A stretch of DNA of 64,000 bases from Nocardia sp. NRRL S-836 (GCF_001279525.1 NZ_LGDY01000124.1:1-64000), one strand, 5' to 3'; shown: positions 15,549-24,729, numbered from the stretch's first letter. Program-made: numbers and translations. Notes: generated from the letters alone by a model not told the origin.

Positions 15549-18346
15549 GCGGTGATCTCCGTGAGGTAGCCGAGCGCGACGAGGTCGGCGACGGGGTAGG
15601 TGGTGCGGTACCGCGCGCCACCGCCGGGCTGGCCGAACCAGGGTGCGCTGATCGTGCGGTGGACGGGCAGGTCCCTGAGGACGCGGTACCTGCGGTAGCC
15701 CTGCCCCGCCAGCTGCGGCGGCAGGGAACGTTCCGCGTAGGGCGTGCCCGCGGTGCTCAGGACACGGCCCTCCGGCGTGCCGAACCGGTCGAGCTCGGCA
15801 CCGGCCTTGAGGACCTCCGGCTGGCTCTCCTCGTACCCGCCCTCGCGTTCGGCCGGCCACCTCGGCGAGCCGTCCTCGGTGAGGAAGAGGGCGTCCCAGT
15901 CGCGTTCGTGCATGCCCGCCAACGGGTCGTACCCGTCGAGGATCGCCTGCACGGTGGGGTGGTCCTGGCCGAGGCCCTCGGAGGCGTCGACCGGCTGGGT
16001 GAACGACGGGTCGACCAGGTCCGCCCGCGGGTGGTCCTGCGGTGCGAACCGCCCGACCGGCTCGGCCTCGTGCTCCTGCTGCCGTGGTGCGGGCAGCTGG
16101 CGTGCGGGCTTGGGGGCGAGCCGCGGTGCCTGGCCGGCACCGATGAAGACCGCCATGAACCAGCTGCCGACGGCGGCCGCGGTGTAGGTGTGGCGGGCGA
16201 TGTCGTAGGCGAGGCCGGGGGTTCCGGCCAGGGCCTGGGACTGGTCGCGGTTCTCCAGGCGGTCGGCGATCGGGCTGGACTGCTGGCCCAGGTCGACGCC
16301 GGGCGCCACGGGGGCCGAGACGACGGTGTCGCCGGGGTGGTGCGCGGTGACCGCGCCGTCGGGGGCGAGGCCGTCGAGGGCGAGGCCGGTCGCGGACGGG
16401 TCCTTGAGGGCGTCCTTGGCCAGGGCGTCCTTCGCGGAGTCCTTGGCGAGCGCGTCCTTGGTGGCGGTGGAGTCCTTGGCCAGTGCGTCCTTGGTCAGCG
16501 CGTCCTTGACGGCGGCGGGGTCCTTGGCCAGCGCGTCCTTGGCGGCGGGCTGACCCTGCTGGGTCTGGCCCGGCTGGTTACCGCCCTGGCCGGAGTGAGC
16601 CGATCCACCCTGGCCGCCGAGCTGGCCGTGGCTGCCCGGCTGGCCCGCCTGGTGACCGGCCTGACCCGCCTGGTTGCCGAGCTGGCCGGACTGGCTGCCG
16701 GGCTGACCCGGCTGGCTGCCGGACTGGCCGGGCTGGGAGCCGAACTGGCCGCTGGGCGGCTGGTTGGCATGGGCCTGGCCTGCCGCGGCCGCGGCACCGG
16801 CAGCACCGGGCACGCCGGTCTTGGCTGCCGCTGCCTGGGCACCCGAACCGGCCTGCGCACCGGCCTGGGCCGCTGCCTGAGCACCCGCCTGGGCACCTGC
16901 CTGAACGGCGGCCTTGGCACCCTGCTGTCCCTGACCTGCCTGACCCTGCTGTCCGCCGACCGCGGCACCCGCCTGGGCACCCGCGCCCGGAGCCGAGCCG
17001 ACCGCACCGGCGGAGCCACCCACGGCGCCACCCACGGCGCCACCCACCGCGCCACCGATCGAACCGCCCACCGAGCCACCGGCGGAGCCCACGGGCCCGC
17101 CGATCGGACCGGACGGGCCGCCCATGGCCGGTGCGGACGGGGCGGTCGGTGCGGTGGCGTGCGGGGCCGCGGGCTGGTTGTGCACCTCGGGCATGAGCGG
17201 CCGGTCGAGGACCGCGGCACCGGCGGCCTGGGTGGTGCCCTCGGCGACCGGGCCGAGGGAGCCGTGGACGCTCGGGATGACGTCGGAGGCGTGCCCCACG
17301 ACCGGCTGCGCGGCCGGAACGGCGTCGGCGACCGGTCCGAGCACCTGCGGGCCCTGACCGCGGCCGGGACCGTCACCACGGCCCGGACCGTCGCCGGAAC
17401 CCTCACCGCGGCCGTGGCCGTGCCCGTCGCCGGGACCGTCGACCGCGTCGAAGGCCGGTGCGGCGGCGTCACGGCCGCCGGGGACCACGTCGAGCGCCGG
17501 GGCCACGACGGCGGCGGCCGGAGCGGTAACGGGGGCGGCGGCGTCGAGGACGGGCTGCACGACCGGGGCGGCGACGTCGGTCACGCCACCGACCACGTGG
17601 CCGGCCGTGTCGGTCACCGCGCCGAGCACCGGTGCGACGGGTGCGGTCACCGCGCCGACCACGGGGGCCACGGGCGCGGTGACACCGGCGACGACCTGAC
17701 CGACCGGTGCGGTCACGCCGGACACGATGTCGCCGACGGGTGCGAGGACGTTGCCGAGCAGGCCACCGGGGGCACCGCCGGGCGTGGCACCGGGGCCGTG
17801 GGCGCCCGGCGCGGTGTTGACGGGCTGGCCGGCGTGGCCCATGTCGACGCCGGTGTCCAGCCGGATCGCCGAGGTCAGGGTGTTGGTGAGGTTCGCGACG
17901 TTGGCCGCGGTGCCGCGGATCAGGGTGTCGAGGCCGAGCAGCGCGGTGGTGTTGCCGGTGCCGGCGGCAACCTTGGCGGCGTCGTTGTTCTTGGCGAGCG
18001 TCACGAGCTCGCGGACGATCTCGACCTTGGCTGCGCCGACCTGCGTGGCGGCGTGGTCGAGGCGGTCGGCGGCGGCGCGGCAGCCCTTGGCGGCGCGCTG
18101 GAGCTCGCCGTCGGGTGCGACGACCTTCGTCCACCGGCCGCGCGCGGCGTCACCGGTGGAGCCGTGCAGGCCCTCGAAGGCGCGGCCGGCGGCACCGTCG
18201 GCGGAGGTGCCGAGGCGGCTGATCTTGTTGCCGGCCTCGCGCCACGCCGTGGCGCTCGCGCGCAGCTTGTCCTCGTCCGCCTTGGGCCACGAGACGCCGG
18301 CCTTGGCGGCGACCTCGGTGAGTTCGGCGGGAAGCTCCATGCCCAT
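15545..18346 (-). CDS. Type VII-secreted polymorphic toxin: WXG100/CpnT-like N-terminus and C-terminal TNT (NAD glycohydrolase) domain
   Basis: 933 residues. Residues 1 to about 180 are helical and resemble the WXG100-like N-terminal domain of CpnT-type exported toxins. About 190-310 is Val/Ala/Pro-rich (repeated V-T-A-P-V-A-P-V); about 480-640 is Gly/Gln/Ala/Pro-rich; then come K-D-A-L-A-K-D repeats. The last about 90 residues form a TNT domain: D-R-F-G-T-P-E-G-R-V-L-S, P-Y-A-E-R-S-L-P-P, P-W-F-G-Q-P-G-G-G and L-G-Y-L-T-E. TNT hydrolyses NAD+ and kills the target cell. ATG at 18346 follows the WXG100 stop by one base; the longer frame to 18622 overlaps that gene. The spacer lacks the Cys-rich or RHS structure of other toxin delivery systems. 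Confidence 0.85.
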   Translation of the reverse strand: MGMELPAELTEVAAKAGVSWPKADEDKLRASATAWREAGNKISRLGTSADGAAGRAFEGLHGSTGDAARGRWTKVVAPDGELQRAAKGCRAAADRLDHAATQVGAAKVEIVRELVTLAKNNDAAKVAAGTGNTTALLGLDTLIRGTAANVANLTNTLTSAIRLDTGVDMGHAGQPVNTAPGAHGPGATPGGAPGGLLGNVLAPVGDIVSGVTAPVGQVVAGVTAPVAPVVGAVTAPVAPVLGAVTDTAGHVVGGVTDVAAPVVQPVLDAAAPVTAPAAAVVAPALDVVPGGRDAAAPAFDAVDGPGDGHGHGRGEGSGDGPGRGDGPGRGQGPQVLGPVADAVPAAQPVVGHASDVIPSVHGSLGPVAEGTTQAAGAAVLDRPLMPEVHNQPAAPHATAPTAPSAPAMGGPSGPIGGPVGSAGGSVGGSIGGAVGGAVGGAVGGSAGAVGSAPGAGAQAGAAVGGQQGQAGQGQQGAKAAVQAGAQAGAQAAAQAGAQAGSGAQAAAAKTGVPGAAGAAAAAGQAHANQPPSGQFGSQPGQSGSQPGQPGSQSGQLGNQAGQAGHQAGQPGSHGQLGGQGGSAHSGQGGNQPGQTQQGQPAAKDALAKDPAAVKDALTKDALAKDSTATKDALAKDSAKDALAKDALKDPSATGLALDGLAPDGAVTAHHPGDTVVSAPVAPGVDLGQQSSPIADRLENRDQSQALAGTPGLAYDIARHTYTAAAVGSWFMAVFIGAGQAPRLAPKPARQLPAPRQQEHEAEPVGRFAPQDHPRADLVDPSFTQPVDASEGLGQDHPTVQAILDGYDPLAGMHERDWDALFLTEDGSPRWPAEREGGYEESQPEVLKAGAELDRFGTPEGRVLSTAGTPYAERSLPPQLAGQGYRRYRVLRDLPVHRTISAPWFGQPGGGARYRTTYPVADLVALGYLTEITA
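16395..16730 (-). repeat. Low-complexity repeat DNA in the TNT toxin linker
   Basis: The antisense of GTCCTTGGCCAGNGCGTCCTT recurs several times at about 16408-16545, encoding K-D-A-L-A-K-D units; at about 16620-16745 GGCTGNCCGGNCTGG-type units encode G-Q-x-G-S-Q-P-G repeats. Such repeats are prone to slippage and length change. Confidence 0.8.
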
Positions 18347-18347
18347 G

Positions 18348-18662
18348 TCAGCCGTCCAACCTTCGCATCGCGGTCGCGTTGCTCTCCTCGACGTGCCGGT
18401 ACGTCTCCGCGGTCTTGGCGAGCTTGTCGCCGAAGTCGCCGAACGTGGTCGTGATCGAGGACAACGCACCGGCCGTGGCGCTCGCGGGGGCCTGGTGCGA
18501 GTCGGCGAAGCTGCGCCCGGCCGCGTCGTCACCCCAGCAGGCACCGAACGCCGCCAGCGCCCTGTCCAGCGCACCGGCGATCTCACCCGCCTGCCCGGCG
18601 AACCCGCGCAGCTCACCGGCACCGGCGTCGAGCCGGTCCAGATCGGCGTTGTACCCGGTCAT
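18348..18662 (-). CDS. WXG100-family protein (ESAT-6-like)
   Basis: 104 residues, all-helical with a central C-W-G-D turn (the W-x-G position of ESX substrates) near residue 43 and no signal peptide. Such proteins form helical hairpin dimers exported by type VII secretion, commonly as partner of a toxin's N-terminal domain. The ATG at 18662 overlaps the upstream YbaB-like gene stop as ATGA, and the toxin gene follows one base after its own stop. It is likely a targeting partner for the TNT toxin. Confidence 0.82.
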   Translation of the reverse strand: MTGYNADLDRLDAGAGELRGFAGQAGEIAGALDRALAAFGACWGDDAAGRSFADSHQAPASATAGALSSITTTFGDFGDKLAKTAETYRHVEESNATAMRRLDG

Positions 18663-19156
18663 CGCACCCTCCTGTTGATGAGCTCCGAGTCGAGCCAGCT
18701 CTCGCGCTGCTCGTTGTCCTCGTCGTCGTCGGCGCGGCGACGTGCGGGCTGCCGGTCCACCGCGGTCCTGTCCTCTGCGGTCCTGTCCTCTGGAGGGGCG
18801 TACTCGTCCGGCTTGAGGTCGGCGGTCCCCGCGACCAGCGCGGCCGGGTCCGCGGCGGCGGGCAGCACGGTGCTCAGCACCTGGTAGGTGCCCTCGGCGG
18901 CCTGCGCGGCAGCGGCGGCCACGGTCCGCACGACCAGGTCGGCCAGCTGCTCGGGCCGGTGCCGCCGGTAGGCCAACTCGGACAGTTCCAGGGCCGTGAG
19001 CTCGCCACGTGCGCCCACCGTCGCGGTGACCGTTCCGTCCGGACTGCTCGCCCGTCCCGCCACGGCCGCCAGCTCGCGCTGGACCGACGCCAGCTGCTCG
19101 CGGCTGCGCCGGTAGTCGGCCAGCAGCTCCTCGACCTGCGCACGGTGGTCGTCCAC
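18659..19156 (-). CDS. YbaB/EbfC-like DNA-binding family protein
   Basis: 165 residues. The N-terminal 100 residues fit the YbaB/EbfC family: a coiled-coil helix (V-E-E-L-L-A-D-Y-R-R-S-R-E-Q-L-A-S-V-Q-R-E-L), a beta hairpin (G-T-V-T-A-T-V-G-A-R-G-E-L-T-A-L-E-L) and a second helix. The tail of about 65 residues is acidic and disordered. Members of this family commonly stand at the head of actinobacterial WXG100/toxin operons, perhaps as helical scaffolds or chaperones rather than nucleoid proteins. GTG at 19156 with AGGGGGA upstream; the frame remains open to 19429 but overlaps the divergent MaoC gene. Confidence 0.78.
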   Translation of the reverse strand: MDDHRAQVEELLADYRRSREQLASVQRELAAVAGRASSPDGTVTATVGARGELTALELSELAYRRHRPEQLADLVVRTVAAAAAQAAEGTYQVLSTVLPAAADPAALVAGTADLKPDEYAPPEDRTAEDRTAVDRQPARRRADDDEDNEQRESWLDSELINRRVR

Positions 19157-19253
19157 CGAGTCCCCCTCACACGCATAGCCCTGGGCTCGGGCTCTTGGAC
19201 GCCGTTGCCCGTAGATCGGTTCCCGGCGACTTCGGTTACGTACGATCGCCGAC

Positions 19254-19694
19254 GTGATCGCCTTCGAGGACCTGCCGGCAGGCCGAATCATCCCGCTCGG
19301 CGAGGTGACCGTCGACCGGGACGACATGGTCGATTTCGCCCGCAGGTTCGACCCGCAACCGTTCCACCTGGACGAGGACGCCGGCCGGGACTCGATTTTC
19401 GGCGGTTTGTCCGCATCCGGCTGGTACACGGCCTCGCTGTGGATGCGCGCCTACGTCGACAAGGTCCTCACCGGCTCCACCGGCCAGGGCTCGCCGGGGG
19501 TCGACGAGCTGCGCTGGCTCGCGCCGGTGTTCCCCGGTGACGTGCTGACGTTCGAGGTCGAGGTGCTCGACGCGCGGCTGTCGAAGAGCCGGCCCGGCCT
19601 CGGTCTCGTGCGGATGCGCGGCACGGCCCGGCGCGGCGACGAGGTCGTCTACCGGTTCGTGTCGACCGGCATGTTCCTCACCCGCGACCGGTAA
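19254..19694 (+). CDS. MaoC-family (R)-hydratase-like protein
   Basis: 146 residues forming a single hot-dog domain. The MaoC hydratase pattern F-D-P-Q-P-F-H-L-D-E-D-A, with catalytic Asp and His, and the downstream G-L-S-A-S-G-W-Y-T segment are present. MaoC proteins hydrate 2-enoyl-CoA or act as fatty acid-type dehydratases, which suits the adjacent HMG-CoA lyase and acyl-CoA carboxylase genes. GTG start at 19254. Substrate is not determined. Confidence 0.85.
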   Translation: MIAFEDLPAGRIIPLGEVTVDRDDMVDFARRFDPQPFHLDEDAGRDSIFGGLSASGWYTASLWMRAYVDKVLTGSTGQGSPGVDELRWLAPVFPGDVLTFEVEVLDARLSKSRPGLGLVRMRGTARRGDEVVYRFVSTGMFLTRDR

Positions 19695-19705
19695 CCGCGG
19701 CCCGG

Positions 19706-20635
19706 CTACTTCGCCAGCGCCCGCACGACCCGCGAGGGGCTCGGCCGGCCCAGCCGCTCGGCCATCCACACCGACGTCTCGACCAGCTTGTCCAGGTCGA
19801 CGCCGGTCTCGATGCCGAGTCCGTCGAGCATCCACACCAGGTCCTCGGTGGCGAGGTTCCCGGTGGCCGACTCGGCGTACGGGCACCCGCCCAGCCCACC
19901 GGCCGACGAGTCCACGGTCGTGACGCCGCACCGCAGGGCGGCCAGCGTGTTCGACAGCGCCTGCCCGTAGGTGTCGTGGAAGTGCACGGCCAGCGAGGAG
20001 ACGTCGCCGAAGCCCTCCAGCAGCGCCTCGACCTGCCCCGGCGTGGCCACGCCGATCGTGTCGCCCAGCGACAGCTGCGAGCAGCCCATCTCCAGCAGCC
20101 GCTCGCCGACGGCCACGACCTGGGACCGCGGCACGGCGCCCTCCCACGGGTCGCCGAAGCACATCGACACGTACCCGCGCACCGACAGGCCCGCGGCCAG
20201 CGCACGTGACACCGTCGGGGAGAACATCTCGAACTGCGAGTCCAGCGTCCGGTTCAGGTTGCGCGAGGCGAAGGTCTCCGTGGCCGACGCGAAGATCGCG
20301 ATGTCCGTGACCCCTGCCTCCAGTGCCCGGTCGAGCCCGCGCTCGTTCGGCACCAGCACCGGGTACGTGACGCCGGGCCGGTGCCGCAGACCGGCGAGCA
20401 GCTCGGAGGCGTCGGCCAGCTGCGGCACCCACTTCGGGTGCACGAAGGACGTCGCCTCCAGAGTGGACAGACCGGCGGCGGCCAGGCGGTCCAGGAACTC
20501 CAGCTTCACCGAGACCGGCACGACCGCCGACTCGTTCTGCAGGCCGTCCCGCGCGCCCACCTCCCAGATCGTCACCGACGACGGCAACGAGCCGGACGCG
20601 ACCACGTCGGGCAGCCCCGCTTCACGCGCGCCCAT
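19706..20635 (-). CDS. Hydroxymethylglutaryl-CoA lyase
   Basis: 309 residues, a TIM-barrel DRE-metallolyase. V-G-A-R-D-G-L-Q-N-E gives the catalytic Arg-Asp, H-F-H-D-T-Y-G the metal His pair, and G-L-G-G-C-P-Y-A the Cys loop characteristic of HMG-CoA lyase (mvaB/hmgL). It cleaves HMG-CoA to acetoacetate and acetyl-CoA, the end of leucine breakdown. ATG at 20635 gives the normal length; the gene begins 14 bp inside the PH-domain gene. The longer frame to 20827 only shadows that gene. Confidence 0.93.
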   Translation of the reverse strand: MGAREAGLPDVVASGSLPSSVTIWEVGARDGLQNESAVVPVSVKLEFLDRLAAAGLSTLEATSFVHPKWVPQLADASELLAGLRHRPGVTYPVLVPNERGLDRALEAGVTDIAIFASATETFASRNLNRTLDSQFEMFSPTVSRALAAGLSVRGYVSMCFGDPWEGAVPRSQVVAVGERLLEMGCSQLSLGDTIGVATPGQVEALLEGFGDVSSLAVHFHDTYGQALSNTLAALRCGVTTVDSSAGGLGGCPYAESATGNLATEDLVWMLDGLGIETGVDLDKLVETSVWMAERLGRPSPSRVVRALAK

Positions 20636-21149
20636 CGACGGTCCTCGGGTGGAAGTCGTCTTCCGGGTTGTCGTTGACTTCGCGGTACAGCAACGTGTGC
20701 ACCTTCTCCACGGCCGGGATGTCGTCGAACGGGGGAATCGGCTCTTCCGAGGCCGACTCGATGACCAGGGTGCCGCAACCGAGCATGCGGTCGACCACAC
20801 CCTGCTCGAAACGGACGCCGATGACACGGGTCAAAGGGATGTCCAGGCCTGTGCGCTTCACCACGCCCTCACGGCACATCACGCGGTCCGTGGTGACGAT
20901 GAAGTGGGTCGTGCGCCACCGGACCAGCGGCACCACCGTCAGCCACACGACCAGCACGACGCAGGCGACGGCCAGGACCGTCCGCGCGACGCCGGCCCAC
21001 GACAGGTCCCCGACGAGCCCGGCCAGGTACGCGCCGAGCACGACCACCACCAGCAACCAGAACACCGGGAAGACCAGCGTCTTCCAGTGCGGGTGCCGGT
21101 GGATCACGACGTGCTCGCCGGAGCTGAGCAGGTCGTCGGGATAGGCCAT
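20622..21149 (-). CDS. PH domain (bPH2/DUF304) membrane protein
   Basis: 175 residues. Two membrane helices (about 25-45 and 57-78) are followed by a bacterial PH domain (about 80-145; T-D-R-V-M-C-R-E-G-V-V-K-R ... P-L-T-R-V) and an acidic tail. Equivalent in position to Rv3278c, between birA and purK-side genes, so a conserved actinobacterial neighbour of the acyl-CoA carboxylase cluster. Role unknown; possibly membrane-bound scaffold. Confidence 0.85.
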   Translation of the reverse strand: MAYPDDLLSSGEHVVIHRHPHWKTLVFPVFWLLVVVVLGAYLAGLVGDLSWAGVARTVLAVACVVLVVWLTVVPLVRWRTTHFIVTTDRVMCREGVVKRTGLDIPLTRVIGVRFEQGVVDRMLGCGTLVIESASEEPIPPFDDIPAVEKVHTLLYREVNDNPEDDFHPRTVDGRA

Positions 21150-21162
21150 GGGCCAACCCTAA

Positions 21163-21984
21163 CTACGCGGTGCGCAAATGCACCACGTCACCTGCGGACA
21201 CGCCGTGCTCCACACCGTCGGTGCCGCGCACGACGAGGGTGCCGTCGGACTCGATGCGCTGAGCGGTCCCTTCGAGCTGCACGCCACCCGCCAGCTCGAC
21301 GCGCACGCGTTGGCCGATGGTCGCGCAGTGCTCCTGGTACTCCTCCAGCACACCGGAGTCGGCGGCGTCGCCGCCGTTCTTGCGCCACACGCCTTCCAGC
21401 CCGGCCAGCTCGACGAGCAGCCGGAACGCCAGCTCGCCACGATCCAGCTCCGCGGCACCGGAGTCGGCCAGCGACGTCGGCGCCAGCCCGCCCGGTGCGG
21501 GCTGCACGTCGTCCGGCAGCTTCGCGACGTTGAGCCCGATGCCGACCACGACGGCCGGTGCCGCGCCGCCGACGATCTCGGAGAGGATGCCGGCGCCCTT
21601 CCCGCCCCGCTCGCCGAGCAGGAGGTCGTTGGGCCACTTGAGCGTCGCCTCGACACCAACCGATTGGGCGACCCGCACGAGCGCCAGACCGGCGATCAGG
21701 TTGAGCCACGGCAACCGCTGCGCGGGCACGTCGGCCGGCCGGAACAGCACGCTGACGTACAGCCCTCCCGGCGGCGAGGACCAGCTGCGGCCACGACGCC
21801 CCTGCCCCGCGGTCTGCTCCAGCGCGATCAGCACGGTGCGGTCCTGCGCACCGGCGACAGCGGCCGCGGCCAGGTCCGCGTTCGTGGAGGCCGTGGCCGG
21901 CACGACGTCGAGAGCGGCGAACGGGCCGTGGGGTGCGACCAGCCGGGCGCGCAGCGCATCGGCGTCGAGTGCGGTGTCCATCAC
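21163..21984 (-). CDS. birA: Biotin--[acetyl-CoA-carboxylase] ligase
   Basis: 273 residues, the class I (no DNA-binding domain) form. It biotinylates the carrier lysine of biotin-dependent carboxylases, the obvious target being the AccA3 protein encoded at 28983. Biotin/ATP site motifs G-Q-G-R-R-G-R-S-W (GRGRRG-like loop), K-W-P-N-D-L-L and G-I-G-L-N-V are present, followed by the SH3-like C-terminal domain. Start is GTG 21984 or ATG 21981. Divergent from accD5, as in mycobacteria. Confidence 0.95.
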   Translation of the reverse strand: MMDTALDADALRARLVAPHGPFAALDVVPATASTNADLAAAAVAGAQDRTVLIALEQTAGQGRRGRSWSSPPGGLYVSVLFRPADVPAQRLPWLNLIAGLALVRVAQSVGVEATLKWPNDLLLGERGGKGAGILSEIVGGAAPAVVVGIGLNVAKLPDDVQPAPGGLAPTSLADSGAAELDRGELAFRLLVELAGLEGVWRKNGGDAADSGVLEEYQEHCATIGQRVRVELAGGVQLEGTAQRIESDGTLVVRGTDGVEHGVSAGDVVHLRTA

Positions 21985-22052
21985 CTCAGGTTATGGGAAC
22001 CGAAGAGAGTACGTGCGCCACAAGGCGACCGACAGGTTGCCGTGACCTGGAC

Positions 22053-22069
22053 AACTGCACGGGGCAGTT
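22053..22069 (+). promoter_or_regulatory. Inverted repeat upstream of accD5
   Basis: AACTGC at 22053-22058 and GCAGTT at 22064-22069 form a 6-bp dyad with 5-base spacer, 30 bases before the accD5 start in the birA/accD5 divergent spacer. TAGGCT at 22086-22091 could be a -10 box giving a very short leader. A lipid-responsive repressor site is possible but unproven. Confidence 0.35.
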
Positions 22070-22098
22070 CAGCAATGCTCTCGTTAGGCTGCGAGCCC

Positions 22099-23745
22099 AT
22101 GAGCAGTGCGACCGAGCCGATCGGGACCGTCCCCGCCGGCGCTTCAGGCGCCCCGGACGTCCACACCACCGCGGGCAAGCTCGCTGACCTCTACCGGCGC
22201 AACGACGAGGCGGTTCACGCCGGCTCGGCACGCGCGGTCGAAAAGCAGCACGCGAAGGGCAAGAAGACCGCCCGCGAGCGCATCGACCTCCTGCTCGACC
22301 CCGGTTCGTTCGTCGAGCTGGACGAGCTGGCCCGGCACCGTTCCACGAACTTCGGGCAGGAGCGCAACCGCCCGTACGGCGACGGCGTGGTGACCGGCTA
22401 CGGCACCGTCGACGGCCGTCCGGTGTGCGTGTTCTCCCAGGACGTCACGGTGTTCGGCGGCTCGCTCGGCGAGGTCTACGGCGAGAAGATCGTGAAGGTC
22501 ATGGACCTGGCGATCAAGACCGGCCGCCCGATCATCGGCATCAACGAGGGCGGCGGCGCGCGCATCCAGGAGGGCGTCGTCTCGCTCGGCCTCTACGGCG
22601 AGATCTTCACCCGCAACGTCCGCGCGTCCGGCGTCATCCCGCAGATCTCGCTGATCATGGGCTCCAACGCGGGCGGTCACGTCTACTCCCCCGCGCTGAC
22701 CGACTTCGTGGTGATGGTCGACCAGACCTCGCACATGTTCATCACCGGCCCGGACGTCATCAAGACGGTCACCGGCGAGGACGTGACGTTCGAGGAGCTC
22801 GGTGGCGGTCGCACGCACAACACCAAGTCCGGCAACGCGCACTACCTCGGCAACGACGAGGAGGACGCGATCGCGTACGTGAAGGAGCTCCTCTCGTACC
22901 TGCCGTCGAACAACCTCTCCGACGCCCCGGCGTTCGAGGGCACGCTCGCCGCGGGCTCCATCTCGGACACGATCACCGACGAGGACCGCTCGCTGGACAC
23001 GCTCATCCCGGACTCGGCGAACCAGCCGTACGACATGCACGAGGTCATCAACCGCGTGCTCGACGACGGCGACTTCCTGGAGGTCCAGCCGCTGTTCGCG
23101 CCGAACATCCTCATCGGCTTCGGCCGGGTGGACGGCCACTCCGTCGGCGTCGTCGCGAACCAGCCCACCCAGTTCGCCGGCTGCCTCGACATCGACGCCT
23201 CCGAGAAGGCCGCGCGGTTCGTGCGCACCTGCGACGCGTTCAACATCCCGGTGCTGACGTTCGTGGACGTGCCCGGCTTCCTGCCCGGCACCGACCAGGA
23301 GTGGAACGGCATCATCCGCCGCGGCGCCAAGCTGATCTACGCCTACGCCGAGGCCACCGTCCCGCTGGTCACCGTGATCACGCGCAAGGCGTACGGCGGC
23401 GCGTACGACGTCATGGGCTCCAAGCACCTCGGCGCCGACATCAACCTGGCGTGGCCCACCGCGCAGATCGCCGTCATGGGCGCGTCGGGCGCGGCGAACA
23501 TCGTGCACCGCAAGACCCTCGCGGCCGCCGCTGCCGCCGGCGAGGACGTCGACGCCCTGCGCGCGCAGCTGCAGCAGGAGTACGAGGACACGCTGTGCAA
23601 CCCGTACGTGGCCGCCGAACGCGGGTACGTCGACTCGGTGATCCCGCCGTCGTACACCCGTGCGTACGTCGCGCGCGCGTTGTCGATGCTCCGGGACAAG
23701 CGGGAGACGCTGCCGCCCAAGAAGCACGGGAACATCCCGCTGTGA
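22099..23745 (+). CDS. accD5: Acyl-CoA (propionyl-CoA) carboxylase beta subunit
   Basis: 548 residues with duplicated crotonase-like carboxyltransferase halves. It transfers CO2 from carboxybiotin to propionyl-CoA (and perhaps acetyl-CoA), giving methylmalonyl-CoA for fatty acid and polyketide synthesis. Conserved segments: [21 protein letters not shown] oxyanion loop, and M-G-S-N-A-G-G. ATG at 22099; the frame is open far upstream but that part lies antisense to birA. The stop overlaps the accE start as GTGA (23742-23745). Works with AccA3 (28983) and BirA (21163). Confidence 0.95.
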   Translation: MSSATEPIGTVPAGASGAPDVHTTAGKLADLYRRNDEAVHAGSARAVEKQHAKGKKTARERIDLLLDPGSFVELDELARHRSTNFGQERNRPYGDGVVTGYGTVDGRPVCVFSQDVTVFGGSLGEVYGEKIVKVMDLAIKTGRPIIGINEGGGARIQEGVVSLGLYGEIFTRNVRASGVIPQISLIMGSNAGGHVYSPALTDFVVMVDQTSHMFITGPDVIKTVTGEDVTFEELGGGRTHNTKSGNAHYLGNDEEDAIAYVKELLSYLPSNNLSDAPAFEGTLAAGSISDTITDEDRSLDTLIPDSANQPYDMHEVINRVLDDGDFLEVQPLFAPNILIGFGRVDGHSVGVVANQPTQFAGCLDIDASEKAARFVRTCDAFNIPVLTFVDVPGFLPGTDQEWNGIIRRGAKLIYAYAEATVPLVTVITRKAYGGAYDVMGSKHLGADINLAWPTAQIAVMGASGAANIVHRKTLAAAAAAGEDVDALRAQLQQEYEDTLCNPYVAAERGYVDSVIPPSYTRAYVARALSMLRDKRETLPPKKHGNIPL

Positions 23746-23975
23746 GCGCGCCGACCGAGGAGGGCCGGGAGACGCCGTTGCTCCGCGTCGTGAAGGGTGC
23801 GCCGGACGACCACGAGCTGGCGGCGCTGACCGCGGTGATCGCCGGGCTGGCCGCGGCCGTGCCGGTGGAGGACACGCCCGTGCGGCGGTCGGAGTGGGCG
23901 AACCCGGCTCGGCGCGTGCGCAGGCCTTTGCAGCACGGGCCGGGCGCTTGGCGTGCTTCGGGGTTTCCCGGCTGA
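23742..23975 (+). CDS. accE5: Acyl-CoA carboxylase epsilon subunit
   Basis: 77 residues. Small epsilon subunits bridge alpha and beta subunits of actinobacterial acyl-CoA carboxylases. The family pattern is visible: [20 protein letters not shown] near the N-terminus and a basic [11 protein letters not shown] ending with [13 protein letters not shown] at 23742 overlaps the accD5 stop by 4 bases, confirming start and coupling. Confidence 0.93.
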   Translation: MSAPTEEGRETPLLRVVKGAPDDHELAALTAVIAGLAAAVPVEDTPVRRSEWANPARRVRRPLQHGPGAWRASGFPG

Positions 23976-24089
23976 GGAGTTCGGGTGCTCGGCCGGGCTG
24001 GGTTCCCCTGCTGAACAGCCTCGGTTCTCTGTCCGAGGAAGGCTCAGGTCCCCAGCCGGGCGGCCTCGGGTTCTCGGTCGAGCGGGCCC

Positions 24090-24155
24090 GGCTGGCCCGG
24101 TTCGCCGGTCGAGCACGACCCCGGTCCGCCTGCCGAGCACGACCCCGGTCCGCTG
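24090..24155 (+). repeat. 24-bp direct repeats downstream of accE5
   Basis: GAGCACGACCCCGGTCCGC at 24111-24129 recurs at 24135-24153 (period 24 bp), with a partial third unit (CCGAGCACG). The stretch 23976-24168 has no gene; it is GC-rich and repetitive. Confidence 0.6.
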
Positions 24156-24168
24156 GCCGAGCACGCTG

Positions 24169-24229
24169 ACGCAGGGGTACCCCCGAACTGGGAACCCCTG
24201 CGTTTCACCGTACTCACCGGGTCCGACAA
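24169..24229 (+). terminator. Hairpin plus shared 20-nt motif after accE5
   Basis: ACGCAGGGGT (24169-24178) pairs with ACCCCTGCGT (24194-24203), a perfect 10-bp stem with 15-base loop; then GTACTCACCGGGTCCGACAA (24210-24229), a motif that recurs at 30817 and 46152. It lies between the convergent accE5 and the small membrane-protein gene, so probably terminates both. Confidence 0.7.
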
Positions 24230-24235
24230 GATCGG

Positions 24236-24622
24236 CTAGCAAGGCACCCGGCGGCTCTTGAAGTCCAGGTCCACGGCCACCTCGCGGCACCGGACCTCAC
24301 CGTCCACGCGCAGCTCCAACGTCCAGAACACGCTGCCGTACGACTCGCTGGTGCGCAGGACGTGGGCATCGGGCGTGGGCAACGGCAGCCGGGAGCGCAG
24401 CGCGGGCTCCACCTGCGTGAGCAACGCGTTCTCCGCGCGGTCGACGGGGTTGGCGAACGGCCAGATGGGTACGCCGTACCCGATCGGGTCGCTCGCGAGC
24501 ACGCCTCCCACCGCACACGATCCAATGAGACCGCCCAGCACGCCCAGGAGTGTCGCGATCCGTCTGCGCTTGCCTTCGCGATCGGAACCGCGTTCGGTGA
24601 GGACAAGCACCCAGCGCTTCAC
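24236..24622 (-). CDS. Hypothetical single-pass membrane protein
   Basis: 128 residues. A basic N-terminus (R-E-G-K-R-R-R) is followed by one membrane helix (about 22-44) and an exported domain of about 80 residues with two Cys near the C-terminus that could form a disulphide. No recognised family. GTG at 24622; no strong ribosome site was seen. Divergent from the MFS gene. Confidence 0.6.
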   Translation of the reverse strand: MKRWVLVLTERGSDREGKRRRIATLLGVLGGLIGSCAVGGVLASDPIGYGVPIWPFANPVDRAENALLTQVEPALRSRLPLPTPDAHVLRTSESYGSVFWTLELRVDGEVRCREVAVDLDFKSRRVPC

Positions 24623-24729
24623 TTCACCGAGGGTGCCGACGGAAGAGGTGACCGCGCATCAGTAGTCCTACGCAATCCGCAGACCGGGCCAGCTGGCGCG
24701 CCGTTTACGCACTTTGTGTCGGCTTCTTC

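Noticed and set aside
15659..18454. 931-codon plus-strand frame across the TNT toxin gene
   Set aside because: Complement of the repetitive toxin gene; composition is Gly/Arg/Leu-rich without motifs or ribosome site.
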